From Pseudomonadota bacterium (lineage in GTDB: Bacteria; Pseudomonadota; Gammaproteobacteria; Pseudomonadales; Azotimanducaceae), in the NCBI GenBank assembly GCA_027622495.1, contig JAQBYL010000258.1, forward strand, positions 1-6,267: a stretch of 6,267 nucleotides of DNA. The letters are read 5' to 3'. A program made the translations under genes and the position numbers. How positions within the stretch are numbered: the first letter of the stretch is position 1; every line of letters begins with the position of its first letter. Shown here one piece after another: positions 1 to 5,003 of this stretch. The notes under the pieces are model-generated. The model was not told the origin of the DNA and searched no databases. It was given only the letters and a program-made list of their open reading frames with translations.

Positions 1-848
1 CTGTTGAAATTCCACAAGGCCTTGGTCAATCGAAAGTACCGTCTGCTTTTTTCATCTACAGCTCATCGAGGCAAGCCAGGTCCGAAAGGGCCGTCTGGCG
101 AATTGATCGCTGCGATTGTTGAGCTGAAGACACGCCATCCGATGTTCGGTTGTGTTCGCATTGCCCAAGAGATCGCTGAGGCGTTCGGCATTGATCTCAA
201 CAAAGACGTCGTTCGGCGCGTGTTGGAGACGCACTATCATCCAGGTGGCTCCGGTTCCAACGGACCGTCGTGGCTGACTTTCATAGCCCATAGCAAGGAC
301 AGCCTTTGGAGCGTGGACCTGTTTCGCTGCGGATCGGTCCTACGGCGTAGTCATTGGTCATAGTTGTCATGGACGTATTCACACGCCGCATCATCGGCTT
401 TGGCGTGCACGCCGGGGACGTAGAGGGTGTCGCCGTTTGTCGTCTGTTCAATTCCGCCGTTGCGGGCCAGCCGTTACCGAAGCACATCAGCACCGATCAT
501 GATCCGCTGTTCCGCTTTCATCGCTGGCGCACCAACCTGCGGGTCTGTGAGATCGATGAAATCAAGTCGGTCCCGTACGTCCCAAGTTCACATCCGTTTG
601 TCGAACGATTGATCGGAACGCTTCGGCGCGAATACCTCGACCGCGTGTTCTATTGGAACGCAATTGATCTGACCCGAAAGCTGACGGCATTCCGCGATTA
701 TTACAATGGGCATCGCGTGCATCGCTCGCTCGACGGCACCGCGCCCGATCACTACGCCGGGTTATCGACTCGCACGCCTGTTACGTTCGAAAATTACACT
801 TGGCGGCGCCACTGCGGTGGGCTGTTTCAGACTCCGCTGGCGGCGTGA
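1..848 (+). pseudogene. DDE (rve) transposase/integrase, frameshifted, 5' end cut by the window
   Basis: This is an IS3/IS481-type transposase that would catalyse cut-and-join of the element ends. Two overlapping frames cover it: frame one runs to the TAG at 361 and frame two runs from about 354 to the TGA at 848. Joined at W(355-357)/V(357) they give a continuous product of about 281 residues. Its catalytic triad is D in WSVDLFRC (about residue 105), D in STDHDPLF (about 165) and E in HPFVERLIG (about 201). The spacing between the second D and the E is exactly 35 residues, the canonical DD(35)E signature. The C-terminal part RDYYNGHRVHRSL...GLFQTP is typical of the family. Restoring one G in the GG at 356-357 repairs the frame, so this is a one-base deletion or a read error. 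No canonical X-XXY-YYZ slippery heptamer is seen at the join, which argues against programmed frameshifting. The frame is open to base 1, so the true start may lie upstream; TTG at 4 is one possible start. Confidence 0.85.
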
Positions 849-868
849 CTGCGAATTCGCCACCCACA
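1..868 (+). mobile_element. Insertion sequence, right part, left end outside the window
   Basis: The segment consists of a DDE transposase gene and a short tail. The right terminus is inferred at 868: the last 20 bases read outward as TGTGGGTGGCGAATTCGCAG on the minus strand, with the TG...CA-type ends common in retrovirus-integrase-like IS elements. Exactly beyond 868 the opposite strand becomes readable as a serine recombinase fragment, which marks the junction. The left end and its inverted repeat are not in the window, so neither a target duplication nor the exact family (IS3/IS481-like) can be confirmed. Confidence 0.6.
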
Positions 869-1030
869 GGAGAGAATCTGGAAGTTCACACCGCGTTTTT
901 TCAGTTTTTCGATATGCGCCAGCGCATCGATGGTCGAGCGGAAGGCGCGGTCAATATCAAGCACCACAAGCGTATCACCGGATTTGAGACTGCGCAGGAG
1001 CTTTTCGAACTCCGGACGTTTCCATTTGTT
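869..1030 (-). pseudogene. Serine recombinase (resolvase/invertase) catalytic-domain fragment
   Basis: Read on the minus strand, about 50 residues match the middle and end of a resolvase N-terminal catalytic domain: RPEFEKLLRSLKSGDTLVV, then LDIDRAFRSTIDALAHIEKL, then KKRGVNFQIL. The segment with DxDRAFRS holds the conserved arginine region (DRLxRS in the family). The N-terminal part with the catalytic serine is absent upstream of about 1030, where the DNA turns into the brnTA promoter region. The C-terminal part, including the DNA-binding domain, is cut off at the inferred IS end (868). The frame stays open to 1330, but those extra residues show no family similarity and overlap brnT. It is a remnant, probably of an older mobile element that the IS truncated. 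It cannot be an active recombinase. Confidence 0.75.
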
Positions 1031-1115
1031 CTTCAAACAACCCCACAACGTTCCAACTTGCAAAATACCGACGGTTTTCAGCAGCAACGCTAGGAATATC
1101 GTCTTAGTGACTGTA

Positions 1116-1141
1116 TTGACAAATGTATATACAAAGATAAT
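1116..1141 (+). promoter_or_regulatory. brnTA promoter region with palindromic operator
   Basis: A perfect -35 hexamer TTGACA lies at 1116-1121 and an AT-rich -10-like GATAAT at 1136-1141. The spacer is only 14 bases; TAATAT at 1138-1143 gives 16 bases but overlaps the start codon. Between the boxes is the perfect 10-bp palindrome TGTATATACA (1124-1133). BrnA antitoxins are ribbon-helix-helix autorepressors in known systems, so this palindrome is the natural operator candidate. The placement is seen; repression by BrnA here is inferred. Confidence 0.5.
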
Positions 1142-1429
1142 ATGACGTTTGAATGGGATCAGGCCAAAGACGCCGCCAATCTGAAAAAGCACGGGATCAG
1201 CTTCGACGAAGCATCCCGGATTTTCAGCGGCCCGGTTTTGAGCCGGATCGATGACAGGCAGGACTACGGCGAAACCCGCGAAATCAGCCTTGGCGAGCTG
1301 GGTGGGGCCGTTGTCATCGTCGTTGCGCATACCGACCGCAATGAGACCATTCGGATTATATCAGCGCGTCTTGCCAGCCGCGCAGAAAGGAAAGTGTATT
1401 ATGAGTACCGTGCGAAAATCACCGAATAA
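1142..1429 (+). CDS. brnT: BrnT family type II toxin (RelE-like RNase)
   Basis: The 95-residue product has the usual BrnT length. It opens with the family signature FEWDQAKDAANLKKHGISFDEA and continues with the strand-rich part REISLGELGGAVVIVVAHTD. It ends with IRIISARLASRAERKVYYEY, matching the conserved R-I-I-S-A-R-x-A...ER...YY tail of the family. BrnT toxins have a RelE-like fold, cut RNA and stop translation; they are neutralised by BrnA. The ATG at 1142 is chosen because the family signature begins two residues later. No Shine-Dalgarno sequence precedes it, so translation may be weak or the transcript nearly leaderless. The 3' end overlaps brnA by 29 bases in another frame. The toxin-before-antitoxin order is normal for brnTA. 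The gene looks intact. Confidence 0.92.
   Translation: MTFEWDQAKDAANLKKHGISFDEASRIFSGPVLSRIDDRQDYGETREISLGELGGAVVIVVAHTDRNETIRIISARLASRAERKVYYEYRAKITE
1386..1395 (+). promoter_or_regulatory. Shine-Dalgarno sequence of brnA
   Basis: The purine-rich AAAGGAAAG lies just before the ATG at 1401, inside the brnT coding sequence. It decides the brnA start. It contrasts with the absence of such a site before brnT, which fits higher antitoxin than toxin synthesis. Confidence 0.6.
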
Positions 1430-1700
1430 AAAACCCGTCTCAAAAAAGAGGCTGGCGGAGCTTCAGGCCAAGACCGACAAGGATATCGATTACAGCGATA
1501 TTTCCGCCACCAGCCGCGAATTCTGGGAAACCGCGCGGGTTGTGATGCCCGAAGAACCCAAACAACAAATCAGCATGCGCGTTGATCTGGACGTGCTCGA
1601 ATATTTCAAGGCGATGGGGAAGGGCTATCAAACCCGCATGAATGCGGTTTTGCGGTCCTACATGGCGGCGCATGAGGAAGACCCGCGCCCGCGCCGATAG
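1401..1700 (+). CDS. brnA: BrnA family antitoxin (ribbon-helix-helix repressor)
   Basis: The 99-residue product starts at ATG 1401 (MSTVRKSPNKK), inside the end of brnT and preceded by a good Shine-Dalgarno sequence. The Lys-rich N-terminus and the middle DKDIDYSDISATSREFWETARVVMPEEPKQQ resemble BrnA proteins, in which this part wraps the toxin. Residues about 59-90, ISMRVDLDVLEYFKAMGKGYQTRMNAVLRSYM, form the C-terminal ribbon-helix-helix domain: the strand ISMRVD followed by two helices, with G-K-G-Y-Q-T-R-M-N at the turn. BrnA pairs with BrnT, dimerises through this domain and represses the shared promoter in characterised systems. The same is inferred here from the overlap and the upstream palindrome. 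The stop is 10 bases before the first MITE-like element. The gene looks intact. Confidence 0.92.
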   Translation: MSTVRKSPNKKPVSKKRLAELQAKTDKDIDYSDISATSREFWETARVVMPEEPKQQISMRVDLDVLEYFKAMGKGYQTRMNAVLRSYMAAHEEDPRPRR

Positions 1701-1710
1701 CGGGCAGGGA

Positions 1711-1870
1711 GGTACTGACAAGTTAACGCTTTCGTCTTTCAGAAAGTGGGAATATGGAGTCAAATGCGGGCATTAAATTACATGCAAGTGGGGATATCCG
1801 TTCGACAAAAGGCAAAAACCATGTGTTTTGAGTAACCCTGTCCCATGGGAAAAGTTAACTTGTCAGTACC
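1711..1870 (+). mobile_element. MITE-like element, copy 1 (160 bp)
   Basis: The element begins GGTACTGACAAGTTAAC (1711-1727) and ends with its exact reverse complement (1854-1870), a perfect 17-bp terminal inverted repeat. The 160 bases are too short for a transposase. Inside are the palindrome TCCCATGGGA (1841-1850) and CTTTCAGAAAG near the left end. A second copy of equal length lies at 3251-3410 in the opposite orientation. The two differ at five positions by eye, about 97% identity. No target duplication is visible around this copy (left flank ends CAGGGA, right flank begins CGTAAA). It was presumably moved by a transposase encoded elsewhere that recognises GGTACTGAC ends; that family is not identified. 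Confidence 0.85.
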
Positions 1871-2077
1871 CGTAAAGACGCACACGAAAGGGGTACCGAA
1901 CACCGAACCGACCCAGATAGCGAAGGCAATGCAACCTCAGAGACCATGCGATCTCGACGCGACGAGCGAAAAGAGATTCAAGGCGAACATCGCGAAACAA
2001 GAGAACCCGGCCAGGAAGGCACACGCGGCGAGGGTGAACCTCAAAAAAGGTCGTGGTGGAAATTCTGGTCTCGGTAG
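1871..2077 (+). pseudogene. C-terminal fragment of an unknown charged protein, truncated by the MITE
   Basis: Read from CGT at 1871, 68 codons run to a TAG at 2075-2077. The peptide is extremely rich in Glu, Arg, Lys and Gly (for example RSRRDERKEIQGEHRETREPG). It ends in the tryptophan-rich tail QKRSWWKFWSR. A charged, probably disordered linker closing with such an aromatic and basic tail is a common C-terminus shape in bacterial proteins, which is why I take this frame as once coding. There is no upstream start: a stop (TAA at 1856) lies in the MITE. The only internal ATG (1946) would give 43 residues. The other frames here show nothing recognisable. The family is not identified. The rest, 2078-2185, is the upstream region of the next gene and shows no convincing promoter. 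Confidence 0.45.
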
Positions 2078-2184
2078 AGGCGGCGTATTCAATTGCAATC
2101 GTGTGTGGCAAGGACACGAAATCCGGTTACGTCCCTTTACATTACCACGCCCGAATTTTGTTAGTCTTGAAGGTCAAACCAATC

Positions 2185-2195
2185 ACAAGAGAGGT
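2185..2195 (+). promoter_or_regulatory. Shine-Dalgarno sequence of the metzincin-like gene
   Basis: The purine-rich stretch AGAGAGGTGGG lies a few bases before the ATG at 2201. It supports that start, which directly opens a signal peptide. Confidence 0.55.
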
Positions 2196-2200
2196 GGGAA

Positions 2201-3045
2201 ATGGTCAATCGAATAGTTTTTACCGTGCTGACAGCGAGCGTGCTGTTTACATTCAACGCATCGGTTTATGCAGACCACAGTTGGAATAACTACCACTGGG
2301 CAAGAACCGCGAACTCATTCGAATTAACGGTTGTGAAAACAGCACGACCTCAGATTGGGATGGCTACGTTGCGAAGGCGGTTTTTGATTGGTCAGCATCT
2401 TCTTCCGGATTGAATATGGTGGAAGATCCAGGCGGCTCGACAGCCACCACAGACCAGCGCAAATGTAGCCCGCCAAATGGCCAAGTGCGCATTTGTAATC
2501 TCAGTTACGGCCAAAACGGCTGGCTAGGCATCGCAGGTATCGCCATCGATACGAGTGGTCACATCGTATATGGCTATACCAAGCTGAATGACACCTATTT
2601 CGGCTGGGATTTCTACAACAAGCCGGAATGGAAACAGAGCGTGATGTGCCAGGAGTTGGGTCACGACGTGGGCTTGAGTCATCAGGATGAGGATTTCGAT
2701 AATCAATCTCTTTATAGCTGCATGGATTACCAGGATCCGCCACACGAATACCCTAATCCGCATGACTTTCAGCAACTGGATAGCATATACGGGCATACCG
2801 ACAGCTATAATTCCTATATCACTGACGCTCCGACGGGCGGTGGCATAGATGGCGGTGGCGGCGTCTGTAACGCGCCTCCGGGTAAAGGCTGCAATAAATC
2901 TGACATCGGCCAACGTAACGCAGAAACGGGTTGGGGTATGTCATTTGGCCGCCGAGGCCAAAGCGAGACGTTCATGCGCATCGATGCAGACGGTACTCGA
3001 CACCTAACCCACGTGCTGTGGGCGGATGAAAGTCACGCGCCATAG
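2201..3045 (+). pseudogene. Secreted metzincin-like zinc protease family protein, one frameshift
   Basis: Residues 1-24 form a signal peptide: basic MVNR, hydrophobic IVFTVLTASVLFTF, probable cleavage after VYA. The mature part opens DHSWNNYHWARTANSFELTVV. Near 2334 the frame must shift by -1 to continue ENSTTSDWDGYVAKAVFDWS, after which it stays open to the TAG at 3043. The joined product is about 281 residues. The later frame contains QELGHDVGLSH (about 151-161), a metzincin-type HExxHxxGxxH zinc motif with Gln at the first position, then CMDY as a Met-turn-like segment and PNPHDFQQLDSIYGH. The C-terminus holds a Gly-rich linker and ETFMRIDADGTRHLTHV. Restoring one G at 2335 repairs the reading. 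With two zinc ligands at most in the motif, catalysis is uncertain. I recall related bacterial proteins with CQE(I/V)GH here, so Gln may be a family trait. It is the only substantial gene between the two MITEs. Confidence 0.75.
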
Positions 3046-3078
3046 ACTGTAGTTTCCTGTGTAACCGCAGTGGTTTAC

Positions 3079-3096
3079 TGTGCCTAGTCGGGCACA
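3079..3096. other. 6-bp stem-loop after the metzincin-like gene
   Basis: TGTGCC (3079-3084) and GGCACA (3091-3096) pair perfectly around the six-base loop TAGTCG, 34 bases after the stop at 3045. No T-run follows on either strand, so it is not a standard intrinsic terminator. It may still act as a weak end or RNA-stabilising hairpin. Confidence 0.3.
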
Positions 3097-3135
3097 CTGG
3101 TACTGATCGACCTAACCAGTTGGCGTACAAGATAG

Positions 3136-3258
3136 AACCCGGCAACCCCTGCCAAATGGTGCAGTCACCAGGCCTGGGAAGTATTCGCGTTCAAGCAGCA
3201 CAAAGGCCGGGTGCGAAAAGAAGTTCAAACCCGCCGCCAGGCCGAGAAACGGTACTGA
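3136..3258 (+). pseudogene. ORF fragment of unknown charged protein, cut by MITE copy 2
   Basis: After a TAG at 3133-3135 a frame without a start codon reads NPATPAKWCSHQAWEVFAFK, then QHKGRVRKEVQTRRQAEK. It reaches a stop only inside the MITE terminal repeat (TGA at 3256). The helix-like basic and acidic composition looks coding. No family is recognised. If the two MITEs and their contents are removed and one C is shared, this frame continues into the fragment at 1871-2077 as AEKRKDAHERG. The two could therefore be halves of one gene; this is a hypothesis. Confidence 0.35.
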
Positions 3259-3410
3259 CAAGTTAACTTTTCCCATGGGACAGGGTTACACAAAACACAT
3301 GGTTTTTGCCTTTTCTCGAACGAATATCCCCGCTTGCATGTAATTTTATGCCCGCATTTGACTCCATATTCCCACTTTCTGAAAGACGAAAGCGTTAACT
3401 TGTCAGTACC
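3251..3410 (-). mobile_element. MITE-like element, copy 2 (160 bp), inverted relative to copy 1
   Basis: It has the same perfect 17-bp ends (3251-3267 and 3394-3410) and the same length as copy 1. Its reverse complement matches copy 1 with five substitutions and no gaps, for example TCGAGAAAA for TCGACAAAA and TTTTGTGTAACC for TTTTGAGTAACC. The low divergence means recent spread, or conversion between the copies. No direct target duplication is visible (left flank ends GAGAAAC, right flank begins CCCGCG). Confidence 0.85.
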
Positions 3411-3738
3411 CCCGCGTCAGTCACTTCAAGAAAAAGACCACCACCATCACGCAGTCGTTGACCGGGTCGTGCAGCGTCACATTGACGCACCGTTAGCAGA
3501 TTCAGTTGTTGTGAACGCATCAAGCCCCGTCGTCGGGAATGAACGCAAAGCACTGGGAATCATTAATCCGTTGTACCAGTCGTTGTACCAGTAGGTACTG
3601 GATCGCATTGTAGGTTCTAGATTGGCTTTGAGCAAACAGTTAGTCGCGTAACCATTTGTTATCACAGGGTTTTAACTATCTTTTTGAGTCTTCTTGAACG
3701 GCGTTGAGCGCTATTGATCTTCTTTGGAAAGGAGCAAC
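3411..3738. other. Gene-poor stretch between MITE copy 2 and tRNA-Glu
   Basis: I see no recognisable gene here. One frame is open from the MITE to the TAG at 3592-3594, but its product (DHHHHAVVDRVVQRHIDAP...) matches no family I know. The stretch contains the 12-bp tandem repeat at 3569-3592 and an AT-richer portion at 3640-3730. No GC-rich hairpin with a T-run was found downstream of the tRNA on the minus strand. By position it is the junction between accessory and core DNA. Confidence 0.5.
3569..3601. repeat. 12-bp tandem repeat followed by a short palindrome
   Basis: CGTTGTACCAGT occurs twice without a gap (3569-3580 and 3581-3592). The end of the second unit forms an inverted pair, CCAGTA (3588-3593) and TACTGG (3596-3601), around two G bases. 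The function is unknown. Its place about 140 bases from a tRNA 3' end makes a protein-binding or recombination role conceivable, but nothing shows it. Confidence 0.5.
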
Positions 3739-3814
3739 TGGCGTCCCCTAGGGGAGTCGAACCCCTGTTGCCAGGATGAAAACCTGGAGTCCTAGGCCAC
3801 TAGACGAAGGGGAC
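3739..3814 (-). tRNA. tRNA-Glu (anticodon UUC), CCA encoded
   Basis: The 76-nt cloverleaf reads on the minus strand from G at 3814. The acceptor stem GTCCCCT pairs perfectly with AGGGGAC, followed by discriminator G and encoded CCA (3741-3739). The anticodon arm is CCAGG-TTTTCAT-CCTGG, giving anticodon TTC. The T arm AGGGG-TTCGACT-CCCCT carries the expected TTCGA loop. All stems pair, so it should be functional in glutamate incorporation and as the tRNA-Glu substrate for tetrapyrrole synthesis. It sits 22 bases downstream of the DUF815 gene and has its own promoter. The accessory region starts beyond its 3' end. Confidence 0.97.
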
Positions 3815-3833
3815 ATACTCGCAGAAGCCGCGC

Positions 3834-3862
3834 ATTCTATGAACGCGTCCTGATCGCGTCAA
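3834..3862 (-). promoter_or_regulatory. tRNA-Glu promoter inside the end of the DUF815 gene
   Basis: On the minus strand, -35 TTGACG (3862-3857) and -10 TAGAAT (3839-3834) are separated by exactly 17 bases, each 5 of 6 to the sigma-70 consensus. A GC-rich discriminator, GCGCGGC, follows the -10 box, as in stringently controlled stable-RNA promoters. Transcription would start near 3827, about 13 bases before the tRNA. The -10 box contains the stop codon of the DUF815 gene. Confidence 0.8.
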
Positions 3863-4742
3863 GCAATTGTAGGCGTTGCTGGCCCACATAGTCCCTGGCG
3901 AAATGCTGCGCCGTCCTGCCACTGCGTACACCACGGGCTAAAGCCCAGCGCAGAGCTGCCTTGTCAGCGGCGTCGTCCCAGGTGAGTTTCAGATCGTGTT
4001 CTTCTGCCAGCCGCTTCACCCAATGGTGCACCACACTCAGGTAGGCCTGTTGCTTGAACGGGTAAAACGACAGCCACAGACCAAAGCGGTCAGACAGCGA
4101 GATCTTCTCTTCCACCACCTCAGAGGAATGCAGTTCCCCTTCGACAAACGACGCACCCTCGTTGTCTGACATGTACTCAGGCAGCAAATGGCGACGATTT
4201 GACGTTGCATAGATCAACACGTTCCCCGATGAGCGGAACATGGAGCCTTCCAGCGCGCTTTTGAGCACTTTGTAGGTGGGGTCATCAGCTTCGAAGGAAA
4301 GATCGTCACAGAACAGCACAAAGCGATACGGCTCGTCTTTGAGTCGGCGGACGATCTCGGGCAGACCGGCCAACAGGGTCTTGCCTACTTCCACCAGGCG
4401 CAAACCCTCATCTGCATGAGCATTGATCAGCGCGTGGATCAGCGATGACTTGCCGGTGCCGCGTGCACCCCACAATAAAACGTTGTTCGATGGCACACCG
4501 GCCAGAAACTGACGCGTGTTACGGTCGATGGCGGCTTTCTGATAGTCGATCTCAAGCAGATCATCCAGCGAGATCTGATCGAGTTCGCTGTGGGCGATAA
4601 AACCGCTGGTCAGGCCATTGTGATGCCACATGGCGGCACGACAGTTCTGCCATTCCACCGACATCCCACCCGGCAGCAGCTGCAAGGCTCGTTCTGTGAG
4701 TTTTCTGGCATCACCAACCAGTTTTCGCAGACCGTCATCCAT
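3837..4742 (-). CDS. DUF815-family AAA+ ATPase
   Basis: The 301-residue protein has the layout of the DUF815 family of P-loop ATPases, common in proteobacteria and of unknown physiological role. The N-terminal helical part (about 1-80) ends in LLEIDYQKAAIDRNTRQFLAG, the typical lead-in. Then come Walker A GARGTGKSS (about 92-100), Walker B VLFCDDLSFE (about 142-151), the sensor-1-like ATSNRRHLLPEYMSDN and SLSDRFGLWLSF (arginine-finger region). The C-terminal helical lid ends with the RSGRTAQHFARDYV segment. The start is ATG at 4742; a TTG two codons earlier is possible, and neither has a clear Shine-Dalgarno sequence. The 3' end holds the promoter of the downstream tRNA-Glu. It diverges from the small ORF at 4838 across about 95 bases in which I see no convincing promoter. 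It is intact and predicted cytoplasmic. Confidence 0.92.
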   Translation of the reverse strand: MDDGLRKLVGDARKLTERALQLLPGGMSVEWQNCRAAMWHHNGLTSGFIAHSELDQISLDDLLEIDYQKAAIDRNTRQFLAGVPSNNVLLWGARGTGKSSLIHALINAHADEGLRLVEVGKTLLAGLPEIVRRLKDEPYRFVLFCDDLSFEADDPTYKVLKSALEGSMFRSSGNVLIYATSNRRHLLPEYMSDNEGASFVEGELHSSEVVEEKISLSDRFGLWLSFYPFKQQAYLSVVHHWVKRLAEEHDLKLTWDDAADKAALRWALARGVRSGRTAQHFARDYVGQQRLQLLDAIRTRS

Positions 4743-4837
4743 GTTCAAGAGGCATAGTCAGGGAGCATGTTTAAACGGGTGAGTCGAAAACAATAGGGTG
4801 GTAGACTTGGCCCGTTCTGATCAGCCAAAAAAAGGCC

Positions 4838-4996
4838 ATGTCTGAACCTTCAATAGTGGAGCGTCGCGTAGTGGAGCGGCACCGAGCCCAGCGCACCCGC
4901 CGGATCGCCTTAGAAGATCGGCGTAATTCAGAGCGTGTGGCAGAGGATATTGCCCCCCGCCGTAACCCCGAAACCAGCGATCGCCGCAAACGCTGA
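4838..4996 (+). CDS. Small charged protein, 52 residues, unknown function
   Basis: ATG at 4838 to TGA at 4996 encodes MSEPSIVERRVVERHRAQRT and on to a DRRKR end. It contains more than a dozen Arg and many Glu/Asp, so it is probably a soluble helical or disordered peptide. Support for it being real: a balanced charge pattern and codons like the neighbours (CGT/CGC for Arg). It also fills the gap between two genes, being divergent from the DUF815 gene and ending 7 bases before the convergent stop at 5004. Against it: AAAGG lies only two bases before the ATG, too close for a good ribosome site. The opposite strand is also open over this stretch, but its Arg- and Ser-rich product looks like an antisense shadow. 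The family is not recognised. Confidence 0.5.
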   Translation: MSEPSIVERRVVERHRAQRTRRIALEDRRNSERVAEDIAPRRNPETSDRRKR

Positions 4997-5003
4997 TCGC
5001 GCA

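Larger units (their letters stand above)
1711..3410. mobile_element. Composite-like unit: two inverted MITEs around a 1380-bp cargo
   Basis: The two 160-bp elements face each other in inverted orientation. Between them (1871-3250) lie a secreted metzincin-like gene and two ORF fragments at the inner edges. Such an arrangement can move as one unit if the transposase uses the two outermost ends. No outer target duplication is seen (left CAGGGA, right CCCGCG), so mobility as a unit is inferred, not shown. Confidence 0.45.

Noticed and set aside
827..1330. Full 167-codon minus-strand frame as an intact recombinase gene
   Set aside because: Only the portion 869-1030 resembles a recombinase; the rest is antisense to brnT and its promoter or lies within the IS.
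2130..2165. TTTACA at about 2136 as -35 of the metzincin-like gene
   Set aside because: The sequence 17 bases downstream (TGTTAG) is a poor -10 box, so I do not call a promoter.
1845..2216. 123-codon plus-strand frame starting inside MITE copy 1
   Set aside because: It has no family resemblance, no ribosome site and overlaps the more convincing fragment with the WWKFWSR tail; it is noted only as MITE read-out.
3099..3116. GGTACTGATCGACCTAAC resembles the MITE end GGTACTGACAAGTTAAC
   Set aside because: Only the first eight and last four bases agree, with a length difference between them, and there is no partner repeat. This is compatible with chance.
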